DNA of 64,000 nt from Hsuehochloa calcarea (GCA_036346395.1 CM070604.1:1-64000), one strand, 5' to 3'; positions 42,677-54,762 are shown, numbered from the stretch's first letter. Notes: generated by a model not told the origin, from the letters alone. Numbers and translations: made by a program.

Positions 42677-44897
42677 GTTTCTTCCATATTCAAGATCAAA
42701 TCTGGCACACGAAGGTATGTAAAAAGATAAAAGTGTAGCAATAGCATTTACCTTTTATTTTTTACTATTTGACATGTTTTTCTTTTTGTGATCTTAGCCC
42801 GACTCCTCCAGCCCTCAAGGACGTTCCTGTCGAGGAATCCATTGATGTTTCTCCAGTAGTTGGAGGAATGACAGTGGCGGTGGTCGAAGGGTTGTCCACC
42901 GTCCGAGTGGTGGAAGAGGTCATTGCTGCTGAAGCAACTGCGACGACAGGAGTGGTCGTAGAGGTTGAGGCGAAAACGACGCATGATGCAGCGGAGGCAT
43001 CAGGCCAAGACAATGGATCGTTGGGCCACCACGTCGGGAAGGAAGTCATTGTAGACGTTCCTCCCGGTCCCCAAGGAGATGTCGTCACCAAATCAAAAGA
43101 ATAATCATATGCTAACTTCTTTTCTGAATTCTTCAGCCCGGCTTCCGTTGTAGGGTCTTCTATTTTCAGGTCTCGTACCCGAGTTCCACACCCCAAGGAT
43201 ATTCCTGACAAGGGGAATGTTTTTGATGAAGAGCGTCTCGAAAAGGTGTGGTGTAATCGGGTTCAAGAACTTGATGAACTAAAGAACTCAGCATACGCAC
43301 TCTCCATGTTTGCTCGAACAAGCATCAACGTAACTGATTGTTACTCAACATTTATATATGTGGCTTTTCTCGCCTCTCACTATCCTTCTTTATGCATAAA
43401 GCGCTAGAGCAAATTGTCACTATTCCAGAGTACAACAGACAACTTGTACAGCTGCGATAGGAGAAGACGGAACTCTGCGAGCAGGCATAAAGATGGTATG
43501 TCACTATTACTCGTAGTCGTTTATATTTTAACCACTTGCGCAGTGCTTATGGGGATTATCGTAGGAAAACTCACGACTATGTGCGGGTCGTAGAAGAACT
43601 TATGACACGAGAAATATCGTAGAAAAACTTTACTAGATACTGGTCGTATGAGAACTTACGACCAAAGGATGGTCGTAGAAAAACTTACGACTATGTGCTG
43701 GTCATAGAAGAACTTACGACCAGGGAAATGTTGTAGAAAAACTTACAACTGGATACTGATCATAGGAGAACTTACGACCAGAGGATTGTCGTAGATAGAC
43801 TTACGACTATGTGCTGGTCGTAGAAGAACTTACGACCAGGGAAATGTCGTAGAAAACTTACGACTGAATAATGGTCGTAGGAGAACTTATGAATAGAGGA
43901 TTGTCGTAGAAAAACTTACGACTAGGTACCGGTCGTAGAAAGACTTACAACTGCTTGTCATATACGCATGTCTACTCTTTTCCTCTGTAGGTTCAAGAGC
44001 GACGAAAAGTCCTTGGCCAATTCGCTCAACTACGAGAAGGTCGAGATGAAAAAGCTAAGGGAAGAGAAAGAGGCCCTTCTGAAGAAGCTTCAGGAGGCAA
44101 ACTCTGCAATTCAAAAGTTGCAGTGACAAATAAACGATAAGTGTTGAACTTAAGACCGCTTATAACCTTCTTTTCTTTTTCTAACACTCATTCTTTTTCA
44201 GAAAAAGAGGTCAAAATAGGGAAGCTCAAAATCGAGGTCAAAGACAAGACCATGGTTGTTCATGAGATTTCCTGTATCGCCAAAGAAAAAGATCAGTAGT
44301 TTAGGTATTGGGAGGAGCTCTATGCAAAAAGCACTACCTCTCATGACGATGAAGTCTAGAAATTAGATTCTCGACTGGCAAGTAAACAAGACTCTTCCTA
44401 CGACCAGTTTTGTTTTCCTTAGGGGTCATTTTATCCGAGTAGCCTTATTCTTTTCCGAGCAAGCAGTTGAAATAAAACAACTCCGTGAGGCTTTGACTTG
44501 TAATCAGGAGGAGATGAAGTCGATGAGGATCGACCTTCAAGACAACATTTCTCTCCAAAACAATGTCCTCAGTGGGCTACATGCCGAGGAGGTCACTCCT
44601 TGTGAAGACATGATAATTGCTCACTTGAGTACCATTGGAAAACAAGTCGGGACTTTGCAAGAGTTGGTGACTAGTCTGAAGACCAACCAAGCTGATTCGA
44701 TAAAGGAGGCGGTTGAAGGCAGAATAAGTTTTGTTCTGGCAAAACTTAAAGCTCATGACCCCAACATTAATCTACAACCAGTCAAAGCCGACTTCGACTG
44801 TTCTGAAGTAGAAACGGAGTGGTTGATGGAAAATATGCAGTCAATCAGTAAGGCAGACATGAAGGAGATGCAGATAGGATCTCCTTCATCAGAGTAG
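42677..44897 (+). pseudogene. opposite-strand extra ORF of a Tat gypsy element
   Basis: Several exon-like blocks follow splice acceptors. 42799-43104 is Val/Thr/Glu-rich (PTPPALKDVPVEESIDV). 43138-43330 includes HPKDIPDKGNVFDEERLEKV and ELDELKNSAYALSMFAR. 43991-44124 is coiled coil (EKVEMKKLREEKEALLKKL). 44203-44300 and 44462-44897 end in an acidic, coiled-coil C terminus. Tat elements such as RIRE2 and Grande carry an ORF antisense to pol between pol and the 3' LTR, exactly this placement. Stops occur in the 43400-43500 and 44100-44300 parts. Function of this ORF is unknown. Confidence 0.65.
43549..43965. repeat. hairpin minisatellite with 4-unit higher-order repeat
   Basis: About fourteen units of 28-30 bp, each an inverted repeat of the form GGTCGTA - AGAACTT-type loop - TACGACC. 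Four unit types alternate and repeat as a block of about 115 bp: the GTGC(G/T)GGTC landmark occurs at 43581, 43695 and 43811. It lies in a non-coding gap of the Tat extra ORF. Hypervariable tandem repeats in this part of Tat elements are known. Confidence 0.85.
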
Positions 44898-45866
44898 TTT
44901 GTGAGAGGAATCTGCAAAGACAAATTCGTTGATATATATGATCTTTTTTCTTCCTAGAAAATCATCTTGTCGAGTAGTTAGTAACTCATAAGATAATGAA
45001 TGAAAAAAGAGATTAAGGCTAAGAATTGAAATCATATTAATAACTTTATCATAGCTCCTGACTATTTGCTTAGTTTATTTAGATAAACTAAGTAAATAGT
45101 GTTAAAAGAGTTTTATGAAGAAAAAAAGATTTGCCTAACTTATAGTCTGTGATCTCGATTATCATGCACTGGTCGTAAGAGTACTAACGAGTCGACACTA
45201 GGAAGTTCCTTCTAGTGGGAAGGATCACGTGCAGAAAGGAAAGGCTCCGACTAGGTGATGTTACTATCTCCGAATAGATTAGTCAAATCAAGAGTAGCAA
45301 CTTGAGTTAGACAAACGTCTGGAGTTACTTTAGAATTTGTTCGACCTTTTCAAGTGCACCCAATAGGTTAGCCCTAGTAGCAAGAGTTAGAAACAGGACG
45401 ACGCTAGAAAGTTCCTTCTAGCAGACAGGACAATGTGCAGAGAGGAAAGACTACGACTAGGTGTTGTGTCTTTCTTTGACAAGTTAGAACCAACCAAGTT
45501 TACCAAGAGTAGTTGAACAAATTACATAAGTGTACTCTGCTTAGAGTATTTTTCAAAACAAATGAAGAAATAAACTGAGGTACTAAGAGTTGGCTTGAAA
45601 ATATTTCGACCATGTTTGTTGAACCCGAGCTCTTTGTGTTGGCAGCAAAAGTGAGGAACGAGTCAACACTAGGAAGTTCCTTCTAGTAGGCAGGACCATG
45701 TATAGAAAGGAAATGCTTCGACTAGATGATGTTCCTATCCTTTCAACTAGTGTAAAGATGGGCTGGGTACTGGTCGTAGAAAAACTTACGACCAGGGGAT
45801 AGTTGAAAAATTATTGAAGCGCTACTCAAAGTAAGATAATAAAGATAGAAAGAACCTGATATTTTA
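44898..45866. repeat. Tat element spacer with three dispersed direct repeats
   Basis: No gene is seen. A repeat of about 75 bp with GACACTAGGAAGTTCCTTCTAG-like core (written here in parts: GACACTAGGAAG, TTCCTTCTAG) occurs at about 45190, 45400 and 45662, each followed by GGA...GTGCAGA..GGAAA and CGACTAG(G/A)TGATGTT. A single hairpin unit of the minisatellite family is at about 45764-45795. Confidence 0.65.
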
Positions 45867-46760
45867 TTATCGGGGTGGTTGGTTACGTATAAAATTTGCG
45901 TAACTGGTCGACGTTCCAAGAGTTCGAGAGAATCCGACCGTCTTCCATTGATAGTCTACCGAACCTATTCGCGTAACTTTGACCATTGTGTAAGAACCTT
46001 CCCAATTGGGGGAAAGTTTGTTTCGATTAGACAGAGATTGAATTTTCTTCAATACCATGTCACCTAGAGCAAGGCCGCGAGGTTGGACCTTAGGATCATA
46101 ATATTTGCGTGGGGCTTTCTGGTAGACTGCTAAACGGATTAAGGCTTGATTTCTCTTCTCTTTGAGTAGGTTGATGTCATCTGCTCGAAGTTGTTCTTGG
46201 GTAGAGTTGTTGAAGGTTTCGACTTGCGTCGACCTGATCTTTAGTTCTGTTGGAAGCGTGGCTTCAGCACTGAAAACTAAGAAAAAAGGTGTTTCACCTG
46301 TGGCCCTACTAGCAGTCGTACGAATTTCCTTTAATACTGAGGATAATTCTTTTACCCAAGCCCCCAAGCGCTTGACAAGCTGGTCGAAGACTCGAGTTTT
46401 GATTCCCTGCATTATTCGGTCATTTGCTCTTTTGACTGCCCCATTGCTTTGAGCATGGTCAACAGAGGCGTAACACACTTTGATACTCAACTAGTCGTAA
46501 ATTTTTTGAAATTTTACACTCGAAAATTGCTTACTATTATCTGTGATTATTCGACTTGGGTCCCCAAAGTGAGTAATCACACATCTCATCATGAATCATT
46601 TTGCTACTTCCATTGTTATCCCAGTCACACGTTCGGCTTCGATCAATTTTGTGAACGTATCAATAACCACAAAAAGAAACTCAAAACCTCCTGGAGCCTT
46701 TGGGAACGGTCTTAGGATATCGAGACCCTAGGTCGCAAAAGGTCAAGATAGAGGAATTGT
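45867..46760 (-). pseudogene. Tat gypsy integrase (second element)
   Basis: The frame 46490-45867 holds the C-terminal core: SIKVCYASVDHAQSNGAVKR (catalytic Glu of the usual GQ.E.N motif appears replaced), TTASRATGETPFFLVFSAEA, PRKYYDPKVQPRGLALGD. Frames in 46760-46490 hold the N-terminal half, broken. Same family as the fragment at 18020-18319, judged by matching wording on the two copies. Confidence 0.85.
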
Positions 46761-48140
46761 TTGCAATTGTTGAGCCAGTTGGTGTATCTACTTATTATGA
46801 AACTGGCATTGTACACACTTCTTAACCAACTCTTTCGCATCGTAGAGAGGCTGTTGGCTAGTAAAAACATTGTCGAAAGGCCTTTCCAACTAGCGTTCTA
46901 TAGGAAGCATGAGTTCCATATATGCCCCGTATATGTCGTAAAGGAGGTTTAGTCCTTCCCTCTGTAATATGCATCACATGAGTACTCCTTGAGTTCCTCG
47001 TTTGTAGAGGACTCCTTCGATTAAAGCATACATTTTTGCCTTTCGGGATAAGCGGTCTATCTCGAGATCATCATCGGGTATTGTACCCTTCTGAAGATAC
47101 TCGTAGATGGGATTCATCTAGGTATCCTCTTATTCTAGAGAGGTTGTCTCAATAGGAGTTGTCTCTGGTGTTTCGGCCAGATACGACTTTTGGAGTTATT
47201 CCAAGAAAACTCCTTTTGGTACTTGCGGTTGGGAAGAAGCCATACAAGCAAGCTGGTCTGTGAGAAAATTATCATTTCGAGGGATAAATTGTATCTCGAA
47301 ACCAAAAAAATACTTTTCAATCTTTCAAACGTCCAATAAGTACCGAGACATGGTCAGATTAGAGCACTGGTACTCTTTTCGATCTGATTCACGACTAGTT
47401 GAGAGTCTCCTCTCACGAGTAGTCATCGAATCGCGAGTGCTTTCGCAGCTCGTATGCCAGCCAGCAAACCTTCGTACTCTATGACGTTGTTAGTGGGCTG
47501 AAAGTTTAATTGAATGGTATACTTTAAGGTCCCTATGGTAGGAGATTCTAGGATTACCCCAGCCCCCGAGCCACTTAAAGTAAGTGACCCGTCAAAGTAT
47601 ATCGTCCACTGGTCTTGGGTATCGTACTAGGGATACTGAACATGTTCATGATTTGTCCATTCGGTGATAAAGTATGCTAATATCAGATATTTAATGGCCA
47701 TTCGGGACACTAAATGGAGGTCGAACTCCCCAAGTTCCGGTGACTATTTTGTCATGCGTCCCGCTGCTTCCCAGTTCTGGAGGACCACTCCTAAGGGAAA
47801 CTCATACGTCACAATTATTTTGTGCGCCTGAAAATAATATCGTAGTTTCCTCGAAGACATGAGGAGGGCATAAAAAAGTTTGAAGAAAGGTAGTCCTTTT
47901 TCGCCCAGTCGTGCGATGAAACGACTTAAAGCCACCATGCATCCTATGAGTTTCTGGACTTCTTTCTTCGTGGTCGGAGGGCGCATTTGCACGATGACCT
48001 TTATCTTTTCGGGATTTGCTTTGATTCCTCGTATAGAGACAAGAAATCCAAGCAACTTTTCTGAAGAGACTCCGAACACACACTTCTCATGATTGAGTTT
48101 CAGGCGGTGTTTTCTAAGATTTTCGAATGTTTCTTGTAGA
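46761..48140 (-). pseudogene. Tat gypsy RT, RNase H and extra RNase H (second element)
   Basis: The RT thumb at 48140-47880 reads ETFENLRKHRLKLNHEKCVF, SSEKLLGFLVSIRGIKANP and VALSRFIARLGEKGLP, near-identical in layout to 19900-19650. Behind it RNase H and the extra RNase H (47700-47130) are recognisable only in fragments with several stops. The RT palm with YVDD is absent: sequence right of about 48140 is unrelated, so the element's 5' half is lost. Confidence 0.82.
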
Positions 48141-49364
48141 AAAATAGGATTCCAGACTTTAGAAATCCGGGTTTCGATATATCTCCACACTAGATTCTCT
48201 CCATAAACAAATATATTGAAACAAATACTCTATAAACCATAGACAAATATATCGTAAGGGAGAGAGTATACTGCACTGGCTATCTTCTTCTATCTATCCT
48301 TTGCTATTCTATTCAGCTAGCTAGTAGCTACCTCGATCGATGATACTGGCTTAATAACCACTAGAAATTAAAGAAAGGAGCGGCCGCCGGGTGATCTCCG
48401 ATCCATCTTACCACCCAGTTGCCCTCCATTGATTTGATTCCCCTTCCCAATTGTAAAAAAAAAAACTGAATGATAATGTAGAAGAAAGAAAATGTAAACA
48501 GTTAAGGGAACTGATTGATTTTATTATTGTTGATCAGAAAATCAAAACAAAACAAAACGTTTTAGCTAGTAGTACTAATAATATACTATGGCTTACACTG
48601 TTCATGTTGTATGCGTATAGACTGTAAAGGAGGGGGATCATTTCATTATTATTAGTACCTCTAGTCACAAATATATATCGTTTTAGGATATGTATAGTCA
48701 AGATTATAAAATTTTGGTTGTTGATATCTTTTTTAATATTTAAATTGAATACATGAAAATCATATGTGTAGATTTATCTCGAAAAGCACTTTCATAATAT
48801 TATAATTTTATTGGGTTTGATAAATATATTACAATACAAATTAGTGATCAAAGTTGTGTTGTAGAGACCGTATCAACATCCAAAACAGCATGTATTTTTT
48901 ACTGGAGTGATTATATTAGTTTCGATCGATCCGCTGTTAAATTTGGGATCTATTCCATTCTCGTGATATTTAGCTGCTCTTGTTAAGTCAACCCAAGCGC
49001 ATAGTAGGCCAGCTAGTATGTTGCTCCCTCTGTTTTGCGATATTTATCCATAACCCACCGTATGCATAGACTAAGGAAACAATAAATCAAAGAAGGTAAT
49101 GAAAAATGACTATACAGATCTTTATTAAATGACATGCTACAACCGTTTAATCTCTTCAAAAGCATTTAAGTAGGGGTGGAAAGTGAAAACATTGTAATAA
49201 CTACGCTCTTGATTCTCTCGATGAACAAACATTATGAAATAAAGACTCCCGAGGTCATTAAACAAACATAGTGAAACCGAGGGTGTACTACACGCAGGAG
49301 CAAGACGATGACTTAAAATAATCTAGGATAAAATTAATAGAGTAACATTGCCTTTATCGATAAA
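48141..49364. other. AT-rich intergenic sequence with possible MITE remnants
   Basis: No gene is seen. 48650-48870 starts ACCTCTAGTCACAAATATAT and continues with CGTTTTAGGATATGTATAGTC, which resembles the ends of grass Stowaway-type MITEs. 49020-49050 (TGCTCCCTCTGTTTTGCG) resembles a second such end. I could not find the matching opposite ends, so neither is a firm call. Confidence 0.4.
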
Positions 49365-50165
49365 CTAGTAGGGTGGTCCGCGTATTTGCGCGATTAGATT
49401 TGTTTCGAAGGTTCGCGCATTTTACGACTAGATTTGTTTCAAAGTTTGTATAAATGGTAGAGAATATATTTGCGTATCTTGTAGCATATTTAGACTTTTA
49501 AGATATCATAAATATTAGAAATAATAATAGAAGCTTGAATGGAATTACAACTTGAAGAACGTAATTGAAGTATGTGCTTTGATGTAAGAAAATCATTGGG
49601 CATAATAAGTTGTTGGAGTTCTTATAAACTAATCACTCTCCATCATGCATAGATCATGTAGCTGCGTACCTCTATTCTTAATCTATTAGTTTGTTTCAAA
49701 TTATACGCATGCACGTGTATCTCTATTTAATCTCAAGCAAAACGTTGATCATGCATAGAACGTAATTTAAGTATGTGCTTTGATGCGACCTACTTTGAAC
49801 TTATCTTCCCTCACATGCCACTGACCCACTAAATCGTGTGGCTTCTATCTCTTCTCGTCGCCACAGCTTTTTCATTTCAACCTCCAACAGTAAGCTCAAA
49901 TCTTGATCGATCTCTCTCAATTGCTACTACTTCCAATGCAATACTTTATCAGATAGTTATCTTCTACTTCTCTCCAATTATTACTTAATGCTAACTATTA
50001 CGATATCAACACGTATACACATGCAACTGTCACCGATCACAGCTAAGAACATGTGTCACGTTCTCTCCGGTGACCCTGAGCATATTCCCTACGGCTACGC
50101 CATCTCTAATGCAAGCTTTTTGCTCCTCTGCATTTGTATGCCCGCGCTTCTATTCGTACGGATGT

Positions 50166-52538
50166 TGTAACACCCCAGCCCAATATTGAACCTGAAATGC
50201 CACTAAACTACCCTAACAATTATATTTACATCAATTAACAATAAAATTACAACAAGCAATTCAATATTAAAATCCATCCACGGGTCACAATATCATATGC
50301 ACAGTTATTTAAACTCTAAATAGTAAAGCGGAATAATAATTTAAGATTTAAGCAAAATCAATCAAACGGATACTATCGAATGAATAAACGAGTTCCAAAC
50401 AACTATCTAGAATTATTCAAAGATAATCATGTTCTAAAGGAATAAACTATCACACTAAGGTAAAGTTTTCTCATGGTTAGTGATCAAGTAATTGAGTGTA
50501 TGAAGTGTTCCAAGTGCTATCCCGTCCCAAGTGAACAATCGTCAATGAGCACCAAAAAACAACAGTAGAGTAAGGGTGAGTCCACGACTCAGCAAGTTCA
50601 AAGTAGAATAATAAACGAGGCATCATATTAATAACAATTCATTCACATTTATCATCTATGTTTCTCATGTTCACTCTCATCAGTTTTCATTCACATGTCT
50701 CAATATCTCAAATCACTCTTCGCTTTTCATAAATGCAATACAATGCTCATACTCATGTCTCAACTCATCTTTTGCTTATACCGGTATAGCGGAGTGTAAC
50801 ACCCGTCGGTGTTCACTCATACTGCATTCTTTAACGCGGGGACCAATGCCCGTCCTTTTCATACGGGACCTCATTGCCCATATCTCACATATGAGAACAT
50901 CATTCAACTCCCGTGGATCACATATTTCCATCATGAATGCTCAACATGCAATGCAATAATTATTATCTTTCATCATTAGCAATTGATATAATCATCATTC
51001 TTCCATAAACATCATCATCATCATCAAGTTATCAAAAACATGTGGGCAATATGAAATAGGCATAACTCATATGAATAATCATGGCAAATATTCACTTAAC
51101 CAAATAATAATTTCAAATAATTAAATATCATTCTACCATGCACTTGTCTTCCAGTTGCGACGACCGGAATGATTTGAATGTGACAACAATCCCAAAGCTA
51201 CTCCTCCTACAGTAAACACACAAACTCAATACAAGATACAACAATACAAACAACACTTAATCGACCACGCTCATATGCGCTCCCCAATTCCACCACTTTT
51301 CCCCCTTTACCGGACAGTCTCCACTGCTGTCCTAGCACTAAAATTGTCATAACTTTCAACTCCCACGTCGTATTATGGCAAACCATAACAGTTCTGGAAT
51401 CTATACAAAAATTTTTAAAACTTCTTAGGTGATCAAATATCCAGATTAAATCATAAAAACCCTCACTTTTAACCTAGAAGACATATTTGTCATCTTATGG
51501 ACAGCAGGCTTAATGTTTTCATATATTTTAATCCACACATGCAAATATATTTAATTATGATTTTTCATAAACTACAAGTAATTATCTATCATTTCCTAGT
51601 TATTCCCAAAATTCTATTCTATCATTAACTCAGTCAAATTAATGTTTTTCCTACGACTGTGTCCAGCAGCACCCGGTTCTGGACTGTAGTCTCCCAAAGA
51701 TCATAACTTTTGTTCTACTCGTCCAAAAATTATGTTCTTAGAGTCTCTTGAACCCTTAAGAAATTACGTGCCCTTTTAATGAAGACAAAAATCCCAAATA
51801 ATTTCATCTTCTATTTTTAATCTAAAGATTAATACATGCTGCCAAATTACTCTCGAAATCTGGATAGCAACCTTCTGGAGGATGTATATTTTCGCTCGCT
51901 ACTCCGTTTTTAATGATCCAGACCTTCCTAGAAAGCTAACGCAATAATCTAACTTTTCTATTATTACACCAAACTCTACTTCCGATCCTAAATACACTTA
52001 ATCATCCCTGCAACATTCTGCCCTAATCTTGACAAACAGGTACATAAAAGTTATCTACTCTTCCCGTTGTTCAAACGTTCTAAAATTTGAATATAGATTA
52101 ACCTAGGACAAATATAATGGGTTCAGATCGCTACCCTCAGAGTCCACTATGAAGATCGCAAAAACCCCGCGAGATCCTCCTCTTTCCCCTTCTCTTCCTT
52201 CTTTTCTCTTCCTCCTTGCCCTTCCCTTTCTTCTTGCTAGCCTTTTACAACACCAGGCCACAGCGCACCAGCAACAGTAGGGGAGGAGTAGCAGTGCCAT
52301 GGGGCCAGTAGGGGGAGGTGGGGGCGTAGCGGGGTGGCGACTCTAGGGTTTGGGGGTGCTTCCGCCCCCCTTGGCTCTCACTTAAGGGACCGATCAACCC
52401 CCACTTAGGCCACAGCACGATGGGCCAAAGGCCCAAGTTCAAATGCTCCTCCTTAATTTTTGAATTTTTCTCCTTTCTAATTCTATTTAATTTCAGTACT
52501 AATCATTTATTTCTTTTATGTTCAAATGGGGAATTACA
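50166..52538. mobile_element. solo LTR related to E2
   Basis: 2373 bp, TGTAACACCCCAGCCC at the left and GGAATTACA at the right, almost the same length and internal layout as the E2 LTRs (including the ACTCAGCAA, TATACCGGTATAGC and GC-rich tail sections) but clearly diverged. Flanks are GATGT and TATGC, which match at three of five positions, so the target duplication is degraded or the end was altered. Confidence 0.8.
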
Positions 52539-53229
52539 TATGCAACCAGGTACATACGCATGCATGATGTTATACATACTCGACGTACTATTTTCTCGTG
52601 TCGATCGCTCTTCTCTGATATTGGTTAACTCAATATTGTGGTCTCCTTTCTAACCATGGCGACCTCTTATTTTCACTAATGCTGTCATGTTTGCTTTAGT
52701 CATTGTCTAACAACATGGAGAATCTTTTCGCCATTGCCAGCGACGATGTGCCCCTCACTAGTGATGATACGCTCCTAGCTACTCAATGGCTTCATATAAT
52801 CCATAGCTTGTCTTTACTACAAAGCTTCATCTCATCTCTTTCATAGCTTCCCTATCATCGAGCTTCTTTGACCACTAACTTCTTCAACAACACCGACGCT
52901 CACCATTTATCATCACGGACCTTGGCTCCTTCAACACTGGACTTTCTCTTCAATAGTTCGGCGAGCAGCATGACATTGTCCTCATACCTGTCGTCATCGC
53001 GCTTCCTCGTGGGTCAATGTCTTCTTGCAGGACAGATCGATATTATTGCACTCTTTCGTGGTATCCTCCGACACTATTCGTGCTATCCTCATTATAACTA
53101 GTATTTTTTAATCAAAATTTCAGTTACTTTATATTTTATTCCACGAGAAGCAACAATAGAAACACTTGACTTTGAGAGCGAACTTGATGGCTTCTTTCGT
53201 GTCTCCCCCGATATTATTCATGTCATCCT

Positions 53230-54260
53230 CGTTATAATTTTTATTTTTATTCAACATTTCATATACAAATCAAATTACTAAATTTATTTAATTTATTCCA
53301 AATTTTAGTTATTTTAGGATTTTACTTTGGAATTCGTATGGAAATCAAATTACAATTTTTCTCTTTTATTTTTAATTTGGAATTTTAGTTCTTTTTTCTT
53401 AGGATTCGTATCCGAATCCAATTGCTAGTTTTTCTTTAAATTTATTTTTCTAAATTACAGTTATTTAGGGATTTTACTTTGGAATTCGTATTGAAATAAA
53501 ATTGCTAATTTTTTATTCCAAATTTTAGTTTTTTTGTTGTATTTCGTATACAAATCTAATTGACAATGATATTTGTTTAGTTTTCATTCCAAATTATAAT
53601 TATTAGAATTTGTAACGAAATCAAATTGCTTATTTTATTTTTATTCTTAATTTTAGTTTTTTCATTGGATTTCGTATACAAATCTAATTTCCTTTTTTAT
53701 TCCAAATTATAATTATTTAGGGATTTTACTTAAAAATTGGCATGGAAATCAAATTGCTCATTTTATTTTATTTTTATTTCGAATTTCAGTTTTATTGTGC
53801 TTGAAATGGAGTCTTTTACTTAGGAATTCGTATGAAAATTGTATTGCTGGTTTTATTTTATTTTGTATTTTGAATTTTAATTTTATTATACTTGGTATGG
53901 ACTTTTTCTTTTAATCTAGACAGTTATAATCTGGACCCATCACGATCAACTGTGTGAATCTTTTTCCACCAATTAACGTTGGAATTTCGAGCCCTTGAGA
54001 ACGAACGTGTTGGCTTCTTTTGAATTTGCTTTAATAAGATTTTTTTGTTGTATTTCGTATACAAATCTAACTACCAATTATTGTTTAATTTTTATTCTGA
54101 ATTATGATTATTGGAATTCGTATCAAATCGAATTTCAGTTTTATTGTATTTGACATGGACTCTTTTACTTAGGAATTCGTATGGAAATCATATTGTTGAT
54201 TGTATTTTATTTTTTATTCCGAATTTCAGTTTTGTTTTACTTGAGAACGAGCGTGGTGAC
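53230..54260. repeat. degenerate AT-rich tandem repeat (GGAATTCGTATGGAAATCAAA type)
   Basis: Seven or more imperfect copies of a unit of about 100-130 bp share GGAATTCGTATGGAAATC, AAATTGCTAATTTT and TTCCGAATTTCAGTT-like phrases. Two copies of GAACG(A)GCGTG.TG.CTTCTTTTGA mark a larger duplication at about 54000 and 54245. It fills the 5'-side third of the Helitron candidate. Confidence 0.65.
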
Positions 54261-54303
54261 TTCTTTTGACTCTGCTTTAATAAGATAATAATAGATAGAT
54301 AGA

Positions 54304-54762
54304 TTTATATATGTTGCAAATAACCTAAGCATCTTCTACTTAACTCCAAATAATACTAGTAATATTTAGGGTTAAGTGACAGTGGGGCAAAATTTTATCT
54401 ATGTGGGTTCACTGCAATTGGTGCCTGGGCCAGCAGGCCAAGCTTTTGTAGGAAGCACACAGACGCAGAGAGAGGATAATGTTAAAGACTGGGACTCTGG
54501 ACTGGAGGAGAGAGAGAGAGAGAGAGAGAGAGGATAATGGTAAGACTGGGACTCTGGACTGGAGGCAGTGGGTGCGCCGGCCGATCCATATGTATGATAT
54601 GAGCCAGTCTATCAATCTATCTGAGGTTCTGAGAGGAAGCGAGCGTTTCAGAGTGTTGCATGCGCGCTGATCGATCGTCTCATCGGTCGATTCGATCCAC
54701 CGCGCTCGATTCTTCCAGTATTCTATTCGATCAATACCTAGCTTGCTACAGCTAGTTTGGCC
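54304..54762 (+). promoter_or_regulatory. upstream region of the DnaJ-like gene with GA repeat and duplication
   Basis: A (GA)n tract lies at about 54508-54532. A phrase AAGACTGGGACTCTGGACTGGAGG occurs on both sides of it (from about 54485 and 54542), so the GA tract separates two halves of a 57-bp duplication. GA-rich stretches are common in grass core promoters and 5' leaders. No clear TATA box was identified. Confidence 0.5.

Larger units (their letters stand above)
49365..54303 (-). mobile_element. candidate Helitron, minus strand, hosting a solo LTR
   Basis: On the minus strand the left edge reads ...GCGCAAATACGCGGACCACCCTACTAG followed by T (CTAG at 49368-49365), with a short CGCG...CGCG stem ahead: a Helitron 3' end. 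At the right the minus strand starts A|TCTATCTATCTATTATTATC at 54303 and continues TTATTAAAGCAGAG, like a Helitron 5' end. Without the 2.4-kb solo LTR the unit would be about 2.6 kb, too small for Rep/helicase, so a non-autonomous copy. 49780-50160 and 52680-53100 may be captured sequence; no protein is recognised. Confidence 0.55.

Noticed and set aside
43549..43965. CRISPR-like array
   Set aside because: The units are contiguous hairpins without unique spacers, and the setting is a plant retrotransposon.
50161..52543. Perfect target duplication for the solo LTR at 50166
   Set aside because: GATGT and TATGC agree at only three positions, so it is reported as degraded rather than as a clean duplication.
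54757..54762. Alternative start two codons upstream of the DnaJ-like ATG
   Set aside because: That codon is TTG; the first ATG in good context is at 54763.
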